A stretch of DNA of 17,191 bases from an uncultured Parabacteroides sp. GTDB taxonomy: Bacteria > Bacteroidota > Bacteroidia > Bacteroidales > Tannerellaceae. Shown here in pieces: positions 1 through 7,324 of the stretch. Position numbers and translations under genes: made by a program. A model generated the notes under the pieces. It saw only the letters and a program-made list of their open reading frames with translations, was not told the origin of the DNA and did not search any database. Where the stretch lies: assembly GCA_934725305.1 (NCBI GenBank), contig CAKVBA010000056.1, positions 1 to 17,191 of the forward strand, read 5' to 3'. Numbering within the stretch: position 1 is the stretch's first letter; every line of letters starts with the position of its first letter.

Positions 1-90
1 TTAAATATCAAGGATTTAGGATAAACTTCACGTGAAAAAATACTGTTTTTTTCTTTGCAGCGTTGAAGTTGGGCTAATGATCGAAGTGGG

Positions 91-145
91 TAAAAAAACC
101 CGTTGGCAGAATTAAATATGCGCTAATTTAATTTCACTAACGGGT
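91..145 (-). terminator. Intrinsic terminator of ychF
   Basis: Read on the minus strand, a long hairpin lies about 55 bases past the ychF stop. The outer arms acccgtt (98-104) and aacgggt (139-145) pair over 7 bp. An inner AT stem pairs aattaaat (110-117) with atttaatt (126-133), and a small internal loop separates the two. Seven A residues at 92-98 are read as a U-tract straight after the hairpin on the minus strand, the classic intrinsic-terminator layout. On the plus strand no U-run follows, so it should act mainly on ychF transcripts. Positions 1-90 hold no credible gene. Confidence 0.8.
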
Positions 146-199
146 CTTATATAATTCAAAAGACTGCAAGCAACTTTTACGGCCTAATGACCGTTTGGG

Positions 200-1303
200 T
201 TAAACGTTGAAGCGGAAGTGCATGATGTCTCCGTCTTGAACGATATATTCCTTACCTTCTACGCTCATCTTGCCAGCCTCTTTTACGGCTGATTCAGAGC
301 CATAAGAGATGTAGTCTTCATATTTGATAACCTCGGCACGGATAAATCCCTTTTCGAAGTCTGTGTGGATTACACCGGCACATTGCGGCGCTTTCCAACC
401 CTTCAGGAATGTCCAGGCGCGGCATTCGTCCGGTCCGGCAGTCAAGAAGGTCTGCAGGTTCAATAGTTTGTAAGCTGCCTTGATCAGACGGTTTACACCC
501 GACTCTTCCAAGCCAATCTCCTGTAAGAACATCTGACGCTCTTCGTAGGTTTCAAACTCGGCAATTTCACTCTCAATCTTAGCAGCTACGATCAAGATCT
601 CAGCATTCTCATCCTTAACCGCTTCGCGAACAGCCTCTACATACTTATTACCGCTGACAGCACTGGCTTCATCTACGTTGCAGACATACATCACCGGTTT
701 GTTGGTCAACAGGAACAAATCGTGTGCCACACGCTCTTCTTCCTTGGTGTCGAATGTCACGGTACGTGCACTCTTTCCCTGTTCCAATGCCTCTTTGTAT
801 TTGCAAAGAACTTCGTAAGCGATTTTAGCCTGTTTGTCACCGCCTGTCTGAGCCTGTTTTTGTACCTTAGCGATACGGCTATCTACTGTTTCAAGGTCTT
901 TGATCTGTAGCTCCATATCGATGATCTCTTTGTCGCGCACCGGGTCAACACGACCATCAACGTGCACGATGTTGTCATCATCGAAGCAACGCAATACATG
1001 CAGGATGGCATCCGTCTCACGAATGTTTGCCAAGAATTTGTTACCCAAACCTTCACCTTTGCTGGCACCTTTAACCAATCCGGCAATATCAACGATCTCA
1101 ACAGTTGTCGGGATCACGCGTTGCGGATGTTCAATCTCGGCCAGTTTGTTCAATCGTTCATCAGGAACAGTGATTACACCCACATTGGGTTCGATTGTAC
1201 AAAACGGGAAGTTTGCTGATTGTGCTTTCGCATTTGATAAGCAATTGAAAAGTGTTGATTTACCTACATTAGGCAAGCCAACTATACCACACTGTAACGC
1301 CAT
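200..1303 (-). CDS. ychF: YchF/OLA1-type redox-regulated ATPase
   Basis: This is a full-length (367 aa) member of the universally conserved Obg-related P-loop family YchF/OLA1, a cytosolic ribosome-associated nucleotidase. The G1/Walker A motif GLPNVGKST is at residues 9-17 and the G3 motif DIAGL at 72-76, followed by the glycine-rich GASKGEGLGNKFL switch region. A coiled-coil helical segment follows (about 130-190). Where GTPases have NKxD, the sequence reads NVDE (209-212), the usual YchF change that gives ATP preference. The C-terminal third, from about 283, is the TGS-like domain ending in the typical DGDIMHFRFNV. The start fits the family N-terminus (MALQCGIVG). It is a single-gene unit with its own promoter and terminator and has no functional link to the nan operon. 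Identity is clear; the exact physiological role is poorly defined in the family. Confidence 0.97.
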   Translation of the reverse strand: MALQCGIVGLPNVGKSTLFNCLSNAKAQSANFPFCTIEPNVGVITVPDERLNKLAEIEHPQRVIPTTVEIVDIAGLVKGASKGEGLGNKFLANIRETDAILHVLRCFDDDNIVHVDGRVDPVRDKEIIDMELQIKDLETVDSRIAKVQKQAQTGGDKQAKIAYEVLCKYKEALEQGKSARTVTFDTKEEERVAHDLFLLTNKPVMYVCNVDEASAVSGNKYVEAVREAVKDENAEILIVAAKIESEIAEFETYEERQMFLQEIGLEESGVNRLIKAAYKLLNLQTFLTAGPDECRAWTFLKGWKAPQCAGVIHTDFEKGFIRAEVIKYEDYISYGSESAVKEAGKMSVEGKEYIVQDGDIMHFRFNV

Positions 1304-1357
1304 ATTATAATTGTGTTTTTATTATCAATGAGTTGTTTATCTTTTTATATGGGGCTA

Positions 1358-1365
1358 CAAAGATA
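1358..1365 (-). promoter_or_regulatory. Bacteroidetes -7 promoter element of ychF
   Basis: On the minus strand this reads TATCTTTG, a full match to the Bacteroidetes -7 consensus TAnnTTTG, about 55 bp upstream of the ychF ATG. No convincing TTG-type -33 element is seen at the expected 19-21 bp spacing, which is common in this phylum. Confidence 0.6.
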
Positions 1366-1408
1366 ACGGAAATAATCCGATATATAGTCGTTTTGCCTAT
1401 TCTAACGG

Positions 1409-1445
1409 GCTGTCTTCAATGAAAAAAGGGTAAATTGAAGACAGC
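1409..1445 (-). terminator. Stem-loop at the 3' end of the nan operon
   Basis: A perfect 12-bp inverted repeat, gctgtcttcaat (1409-1420) and attgaagacagc (1434-1445), encloses a 13-nt loop. It begins 11 bases after the stop codon of the last operon gene. In the direction of operon transcription no U-tract follows; the U-rich stretch lies on the plus-strand side (tctattttcattt). It may be a terminator of weak type, a 3'-end stabilising hairpin, or one arm of a bidirectional structure. Confidence 0.5.
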
Positions 1446-1456
1446 TCTATTTTCAT

Positions 1457-4400
1457 TTATTCTATCGTTAATCTGTTTACTATCGGTGTCCGGATGCCTG
1501 GTTTTAATTCTCCGTTCACAATAATCAGCTGATTATGACTCATTACAGCTCCTGCACCGGCACGGGCCAGCGGTTCATGTTCGCCTAATGGAGTCCAGCT
1601 CTTGTTGAATGTATCGTAGCAGAGCAGCGTGGTATTGAATCGATACCATTCAATAGGATGGTGCATATAGTCTTTCGCTTCGCCTTCGAGACGTTTGAGC
1701 ATCGCTTGATCTCTTTTAGCTTTGGCTCTCTCTATTTGTCGGGGGCGATCGATAGCGGCTAAGAAGCAGTCATAGTTGACGCCTCCCATAAAGAGCAACT
1801 TGTTTTCTTTCCATGCCACAGCGCAACCTCCGGTCAGTGTCCGCAAGGCTCCATCGTCAAAGCTGGGAAGCGTTGATTCAGCCATCCAACTGCGAGTAGA
1901 TGGATTGTAGGATAGGAGAGAGGTTGGTATTTCTGGAGCTGTTGTTTTATCTCCCGGCTGAAAACCTCCGGCCAAATAGATGCGAATGCCGTCTGCACTC
2001 TGTTGAGCGGCTAAGACTGGCTGTACGCGTGCTGCACCTGGAAAGTCGGGCAGACTTTCCCAACCTTTGTCCAAATGGCTCAGGTCAAGCATCAAGAAAG
2101 AGTGACAAGCTGCACCGTTATTGTTGCCTCCGGCTACATAAATCTTGCCCTCGGCATAGGTAGCCGAAAGATTGTCCATCGGTTCGGGCAGGTTTGGCAA
2201 TAGAGTTGTTTGTAGCTCTTTCGTTAGCGGCTCATAACTGATTTTAGCCACACGAACCAGTGATGAATCACTGTTATTACCTCCGATGCAATAGATGCCA
2301 TCCGGAATTGAAACCGTAGCGCCATAAGCTACCGGATAGGGCAGTTTACCTATCTCTTTCCATTGCGTAGGTTGGGAAAGGTCGAGCAGGAAGATCTCGT
2401 CGTAATAGCGTTTTGTTCCTCCTTCCGTGACCGGTTTATCCGGGAAGTTACAGCCTCCGGCCACCAGCAGATAGGAACCTTGTTGACCGGAAAATGGAGC
2501 AGAAACGCCTAAAGGATCGCTATGGGATGCGCCGGGTAGATCGGGCAGACGATCCCATGTTATTCTGTTTACCATATATTCTGTTTTAAATGTTGATGCG
2601 GGAAGATTCTGTGCATTGACTAAGTTGGCCCGTGTAAAGGGTTGCCAGCCATAACGCACCAAGCGTGGATGATGGATAGAATCGTTCCATACCTTCACTT
2701 CGTTTCCCTCGACGATCGCCTTGGCCGGATAGAAAAGTCCCTCTTCTTCAGCTATCTCAAAGGTGCGCAGAGGTTGAGCATCTGAACTATGTAATCCTTC
2801 GGCATAATCAAAAGAAAGATAGACTGCTCCATTCGTGAAGCGTACAGAACGATATAATGGTCCGGAAGGAACGGTTGACTTTTGATAGCTTCTGTTTAAA
2901 GCCCAGTAGGCCAATCGTTGTCCGACGGCTATCTTTTGTTTGGGATGTACATCCAATGAATCACCTAAGTCGCTCGACACCGCCATACCGCTCATCGGTA
3001 TTTGCTGCATCAATCGGCGCTGGCTGTCACGGAATTGGGGCCAGCTGGGACGGTTCAAGCTTGAGAGCTGTACAAAGTAGAAAGGCAACGGGTCATTCCA
3101 ATAGTTGCGCCAACTTTGTACCAGAAGAGGAAACAGCTGTTCGTGTGTTTCTATATTGTGTGCATTGGATTCTCCCTGATACCAGACAACTCCTTTGATA
3201 GGGAATTGCTTCAAGGGTTGGATTCCGGCTTCGAACAGATAGCAGGGTTCATAAGGATGACGTTGCAATGGATGTGTAGCCTTCTTGATGTTGAGGCTGG
3301 CACGTTCGCGCACCCAATCTTGAATAAAGTCGTTCTTTGTCCAGTCGTACAAGATGTCTGTGAAGTTAAATTCTAAGGTCTTGCGGTCGATCCATGCTTC
3401 GGTAGGTGATCCGCCAACGGCATTCAGGATCAATCCGATGGGCACTTGCAGGCTGTCTGCCAAGATCTGTCCAAAGGCAAATCCTATGGCAGAGAATTGT
3501 GCAACCGTCTCTTCGGAGACACGCTTCCATTGAGTATCTTGATAGTATTGTAGCCGGTTAAGGGAATCCAATACAGAAGCATCCCATTCAACCGCATTTG
3601 TATGCCATCGAGGTTTCATATCAAACAGACGGATAGCCGGTTGCTTCCGGGCATATTGCATCTGTCTCTCCTGCTCCTCCGGCACACTCTCATTTACTCG
3701 GAAAGCCATGTTCGATTGTCCGGAGCAGAGCCATACATCGCCAACCAGTACATCTGAAAAGGAGAGTTGGCGTGTAGCTGTGGCAATTTGTAGGGTTGCC
3801 GGTTGGTTCGAAGCCTGCAAAGGATCTAAAGAGACCGACCATTGTCCGTTGGAACTACATATTGTCTGACGAGTTTGTCCTTTAAAGCGGACAGTGACCC
3901 GTTCACCGGCATTGGCTGTTCCTTGGATGAGAAGCGGTTGTCCTCGTTGCAACACCATGTGGTCGGTGTATAAAGATGACATTTTTAGTCCACCATATTG
4001 GCCAGTCAGTGCTTGATAAATTCTTTTGGCAAGCAAGCCGGCTCCTTCTGCTGTGGGATGTAATGCATCCGGCAACAAGTCCGGACGGTTATATAAGCAA
4101 TCTTGCAGATCAATCAGTGTAGTGCGAGATAAGCGGGCAATTTGCTCAATGGCAGCTTGCTCTTGCCAATACCAGTCACGTGTACCCGATTTGAATCGGG
4201 GATGACGATGCGAGATCGGTGTCATGCGGCAGATCCAGATCTGGCATTTGGGATTGCTCTTGCGGAATGATTCGATAAGAGCGAGATAGTCTTTGACGAA
4301 ATCATCTTGGTAAAGAGGCCAGTCTCGTGGATCTGTGTCATTTAGTCCAAGGTGGATAATCACATAATCGGCGGCAAACCGGATGGCCTCTTTATATTCT

Positions 4401-4639
4401 TTCTGTTCGATGTAGGGGCGATGTCCTTTCCGTAAAAGAGTAGTTCCGCTATGTCCGAAGTTGGCGACTTGATAGGATGGACCCAATAGCTCTTCCAGCT
4501 GAGCCGGATAACTGTTTGTTTCCCGGTTTTCGATGCCATATCCATAAGTAACACTATTCCCGATGCAGGCCACCTTTTGGGATTTTGCTTGTAGCGCGAA
4601 GCCACAAATCATCAGCCAAAGACACAGAATATTTCTCAT
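1457..4639 (-). CDS. Three-domain sialate O-acetylesterase / NanM-like Kelch mutarotase fusion
   Basis: The 1060-aa exported protein has a signal peptide (MRNILCLWLMICGFALQA) and three modules. Module 1 (about 22-215) is an SGNH/GDSL hydrolase with GNSVT (27-31, Ser29), GLND (98-101) and DALH (191-194). Module 2 (about 220-690) is a sialate O-acetylesterase (SASA/SIAE) domain with GQSN (307-310, Ser308), WYQGESN (486-492) and DVH (563-565). Both esterase sites appear intact, as in the dual-domain NanS of Tannerella. Module 3 (about 693-1060) is a Kelch beta-propeller with repeated GG blades (LLVAGG, IYCIGG, IYVAGG, IYLAGG, LLFMGG) and a charged insertion at 967-995, as in cyclically permuted NanM-type mutarotases. 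It probably removes O-acetyl groups from sialic acids and accelerates anomer conversion of released Neu5Ac, in periplasm or outside. It is the last gene of the operon, 6 bp after its neighbour. Esterase and mutarotase are usually separate genes, so the fusion is notable. No frameshift or stop interrupts the joins. Confidence 0.9.
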   Translation of the reverse strand: MRNILCLWLMICGFALQAKSQKVACIGNSVTYGYGIENRETNSYPAQLEELLGPSYQVANFGHSGTTLLRKGHRPYIEQKEYKEAIRFAADYVIIHLGLNDTDPRDWPLYQDDFVKDYLALIESFRKSNPKCQIWICRMTPISHRHPRFKSGTRDWYWQEQAAIEQIARLSRTTLIDLQDCLYNRPDLLPDALHPTAEGAGLLAKRIYQALTGQYGGLKMSSLYTDHMVLQRGQPLLIQGTANAGERVTVRFKGQTRQTICSSNGQWSVSLDPLQASNQPATLQIATATRQLSFSDVLVGDVWLCSGQSNMAFRVNESVPEEQERQMQYARKQPAIRLFDMKPRWHTNAVEWDASVLDSLNRLQYYQDTQWKRVSEETVAQFSAIGFAFGQILADSLQVPIGLILNAVGGSPTEAWIDRKTLEFNFTDILYDWTKNDFIQDWVRERASLNIKKATHPLQRHPYEPCYLFEAGIQPLKQFPIKGVVWYQGESNAHNIETHEQLFPLLVQSWRNYWNDPLPFYFVQLSSLNRPSWPQFRDSQRRLMQQIPMSGMAVSSDLGDSLDVHPKQKIAVGQRLAYWALNRSYQKSTVPSGPLYRSVRFTNGAVYLSFDYAEGLHSSDAQPLRTFEIAEEEGLFYPAKAIVEGNEVKVWNDSIHHPRLVRYGWQPFTRANLVNAQNLPASTFKTEYMVNRITWDRLPDLPGASHSDPLGVSAPFSGQQGSYLLVAGGCNFPDKPVTEGGTKRYYDEIFLLDLSQPTQWKEIGKLPYPVAYGATVSIPDGIYCIGGNNSDSSLVRVAKISYEPLTKELQTTLLPNLPEPMDNLSATYAEGKIYVAGGNNNGAACHSFLMLDLSHLDKGWESLPDFPGAARVQPVLAAQQSADGIRIYLAGGFQPGDKTTAPEIPTSLLSYNPSTRSWMAESTLPSFDDGALRTLTGGCAVAWKENKLLFMGGVNYDCFLAAIDRPRQIERAKAKRDQAMLKRLEGEAKDYMHHPIEWYRFNTTLLCYDTFNKSWTPLGEHEPLARAGAGAVMSHNQLIIVNGELKPGIRTPIVNRLTIE

Positions 4640-4645
4640 AGACTT

Positions 4646-5314
4646 TTATTCGTTGATGTAGGGTAAAACAATATTGCGCCATAATAGATAACCTTTACCC
4701 AGCAGATGAAGTCCGTCATTAGTGTATTCGATATTCATCTTTCCGGTCGATGGATCTAAGAAATGGGAATAAAGGTCGATATAGGTAATCTGATGACGAG
4801 AGGCCAGTTGTTTGAGTCCGGCATTGATCTCTGGTATTCGCTGCCAGCGAGATGTGTGACCCTCAAACATCTTATAATGGTCGCTCACAGGCAATACACT
4901 TTGCAGATAGATGCGAGTTGAGGGCGTTTCCTGCTTGATCTTTTCCACAATTCTTTCAATGTTTTGAACGATGGCTTGGGCCGAAGAGTCGCGAGCGACA
5001 TCATTGATGCCGATCAGCAGAAACAGCTTGGCCGGTTTACCTTGGACAATAGGGTAGAGGCGGTCATAAACTCCTTCGGTAATATCACCGCTGATGCCTC
5101 TATTCTTGATATGCGGATTGGCAAATAGTTCCGCCCATTCACATCCGTTTGTGATGCTGTTACCCAAGAAGATGATGTCATCTGTATCAACGGGCAGTTG
5201 TTCAAATAGGGTTGCACGTTGATAGTAGAAGGTTGAATACTTCTTCTCTTGTGCAGTTCCAGCCATAATTGTTATGGCTGAGACGATGAATAATAAATAG
5301 TATCTCATGTTCAT
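4646..5314 (-). CDS. Secreted SGNH/GDSL-family esterase
   Basis: This 222-aa SGNH hydrolase has an N-terminal signal peptide (MNMRYYLLFIVSAITIMAGT, cleavage near AGTA-Q). The family blocks are GNSIT (51-55, nucleophile Ser53), NRGISGD (71-77, block II Gly), GIND (102-105, block III Asn104) and DGLH (200-203, Asp/His), so the active site is complete. The GNSITNGCEW block resembles the acetylhydrolase-type SGNH proteins of Bacteroidetes rather than true lipases. Given its position between a hexosaminidase and a sialate O-acetylesterase, the likely substrate is an acetylated sugar of host glycans; the exact ester is not readable from sequence. Its start overlaps the stop of the GH20 gene by one base (TAATG), which suggests translational coupling and supports this start; a second Met at residue 3 is possible. 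Confidence 0.88.
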   Translation of the reverse strand: MNMRYYLLFIVSAITIMAGTAQEKKYSTFYYQRATLFEQLPVDTDDIIFLGNSITNGCEWAELFANPHIKNRGISGDITEGVYDRLYPIVQGKPAKLFLLIGINDVARDSSAQAIVQNIERIVEKIKQETPSTRIYLQSVLPVSDHYKMFEGHTSRWQRIPEINAGLKQLASRHQITYIDLYSHFLDPSTGKMNIEYTNDGLHLLGKGYLLWRNIVLPYINE

Positions 5315-7323
5315 TATCGTTTTTTATCAGGTGAATAGATGAGTTCGTCCAAGGCATGCTGGCCATCAGGAGTGACAAAAACAAAGGTGTACATCCATTT
5401 CTGCAGACGAATCTCTGGTAATGTAAACTTACCGATCGGAAGCTTTAGGAACACCTTGTTCCAGCCCTTTTTCAGATGGATTGGCATGGGAGGACGACTG
5501 ACACAATTCTCGTTGCCCAAAGCAATCTCGGAACTCTTCTCGCGATGTGTAGCACTCCATACCGGTGGCATAATCTCTTTGTCGTTGACCCAGATACGAC
5601 TCTCTTTGTAGTCCCATTTTCCTGGGAATGGCGGAAGATCCTTCTCTGAGCGACTATAGTTTTGGAATTCAATCCAGGCGCCGGCTTCCTGATTCTTAGG
5701 AGAATAGACCCATGTCCAGGCATAGGCTGTATGATTCTCTTTGGGGTCAGCAATGACTCCGGGTATTGTTGTTCCCCAGACATGGCGCAGATAGATGCCA
5801 GCTCCTACGAAATCATGCGTCTTATAGGTGATACCGTTGTAGCTGTATTCTTTTTTCAGCTCTTGCTCCGGAGGAAAGCAACGGGTCAGTTCGCCTTCGT
5901 TGGGAAAGGCTTCCGTAATGCGCCACTTGACATGAGTCTGTTTGACATAGGCAAAAGGATAGCCTTTGAAATGGTGTTCTTTATGCCAAAGCATGCGTTT
6001 CTCGAAGTCGGCAAATGAGCGGAACATCTCATCCTTCTCGTCAGCCATCAGACAAGTTCCTTGCTGGTCATAATATTGAAATCCGCCGCCCAGCCAGGCG
6101 CGTTCAGCCAAAGCCAGCATGCTGGGATAAAGATTATTCTCCAGGATTATGTTCTCTTCCGGAGTGACCAGTCTATCGTGCCAGGCAGCAATGATGCTTC
6201 CGGCAAGATCGGCGTTTCCTTGTGGTTCGTTGTAGATACGACTGCTATAGAGGCAAATCAGATCGGCAAAGGTGTCGTAGTGATTGATATAGTGGTAACG
6301 GCAATCAATGGCCGGAATCCCTTTTTGGGCTTTTCCTCGTGAGCTCCATAACTGTGTCATATCAATTTCGCCCGGTTTATAGTTCCATCCGGGATTCCAA
6401 GAGATGACCTTTTTACCGAATGAGCGTACATACTTAACCATCTCAGGAACAAAGTCTGGATTGGAGAAGTCCACTTCATCGGTTCCGATGTGTAGATAAG
6501 GCACATCAAAGGTCTCGCAAACCTCTTTGATAAGTTGCTTCAGAATCTCCATGCCTTCCGGACTCTGCATATCATGGTGGAACGTGCGAACAAAGGCTTC
6601 ACTGTGACCGGGCATATCTATTTCTGGAATCAATAACACATGGCGCTGTTTACAGAACTCTACCAGTTCGCGCGCCTCGGCCAACGTATAGTATTTACCC
6701 GGCATACGTGTGGTGTTGACACTATCATTAAGCTGGGGAAACAGTTTACTTTCGAGTCGCCATGCCTGATTCTCGGTCAGATGCCAATGAAACACATTGA
6801 TCTTGTAGCGAGCTAAGGCAGCAATCTCACGTTTTAACTCCGGCAGAGAGATGTAGCTGCGGCCCACATCTTGCATGAGTCCGCGTACACGGAAAGCGGG
6901 CCAGTCGGTGATATCACATCCTTTGATGCTATATTTTTCCCCTTTGATTTCGGTCAGCTGGCGTAAGGTCTGAACGGCCCAACACACGCCCTGTTCGGTC
7001 GTGGCTTGTATGGTGATCTGTTTGTCCGATACAGTCAGCTGATAGGCTTCTTGGGGATTAATAGGAACTTCGAGTTGAGGAATCAGTTTAATCTCCAGCT
7101 TGTAGGCACTGTTCCGGTTGATAATCACGGGCAGTTCGCTTAGGAACTCTTGCAAGAAAGGTCTCTTTTCCCAGCTCTCATCAACGGCAATCTCTTTGGA
7201 ATGGAAGGATGTCTTATACCACTTGACTTGTTGAGGAAGGGGCAATAAAAACGGAATCTGGGCTCCTTGAAGCCCAGATATCCATCCGCATAGTAGAAAT
7301 AATATGCCTATAATGCGTTTCAT
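5314..7323 (-). CDS. GH20 beta-N-acetylhexosaminidase, exported
   Basis: This 669-aa glycoside hydrolase family 20 enzyme releases terminal beta-linked GlcNAc/GalNAc. It has a signal peptide (MKRIIGILFLLCGWISGLQG), a GH20b-like alpha/beta N-terminal domain (about 22-140), and a TIM barrel from about 143. Barrel signatures are GLMQDVGRSY (148-157), FHWHLTENQAWRLE (178-191), IPEIDMPGHSEAF (232-244) and HIGTDEV (278-284), where Asp282-Glu283 is the catalytic pair of substrate-assisted catalysis. After the barrel comes an extra C-terminal region (about 470-669), rich in Trp/Tyr and beta-like, which resembles a carbohydrate-binding beta-sandwich but which I cannot assign to a family. It starts one base after the sialidase stop. 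In context it removes the HexNAc exposed once sialic acid (or a following sugar) is gone from host glycans. No lipoprotein Cys is seen; the location is probably periplasmic. Confidence 0.95.
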   Translation of the reverse strand: MKRIIGILFLLCGWISGLQGAQIPFLLPLPQQVKWYKTSFHSKEIAVDESWEKRPFLQEFLSELPVIINRNSAYKLEIKLIPQLEVPINPQEAYQLTVSDKQITIQATTEQGVCWAVQTLRQLTEIKGEKYSIKGCDITDWPAFRVRGLMQDVGRSYISLPELKREIAALARYKINVFHWHLTENQAWRLESKLFPQLNDSVNTTRMPGKYYTLAEARELVEFCKQRHVLLIPEIDMPGHSEAFVRTFHHDMQSPEGMEILKQLIKEVCETFDVPYLHIGTDEVDFSNPDFVPEMVKYVRSFGKKVISWNPGWNYKPGEIDMTQLWSSRGKAQKGIPAIDCRYHYINHYDTFADLICLYSSRIYNEPQGNADLAGSIIAAWHDRLVTPEENIILENNLYPSMLALAERAWLGGGFQYYDQQGTCLMADEKDEMFRSFADFEKRMLWHKEHHFKGYPFAYVKQTHVKWRITEAFPNEGELTRCFPPEQELKKEYSYNGITYKTHDFVGAGIYLRHVWGTTIPGVIADPKENHTAYAWTWVYSPKNQEAGAWIEFQNYSRSEKDLPPFPGKWDYKESRIWVNDKEIMPPVWSATHREKSSEIALGNENCVSRPPMPIHLKKGWNKVFLKLPIGKFTLPEIRLQKWMYTFVFVTPDGQHALDELIYSPDKKR

Positions 7324-7324
7324 A

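Noticed and set aside
38..139. Short GTG-started plus-strand frame (MKKYCFF-like) before the ychF terminator
   Set aside because: It is only about 34 codons, runs into the ychF terminator hairpin, and has no ribosome binding site or promoter.
900..1310. 136-codon plus-strand open frame opposite ychF
   Set aside because: It lies wholly antisense to a highly conserved gene, has no domain-like pattern and no promoter; it is a shadow of ychF codon structure.
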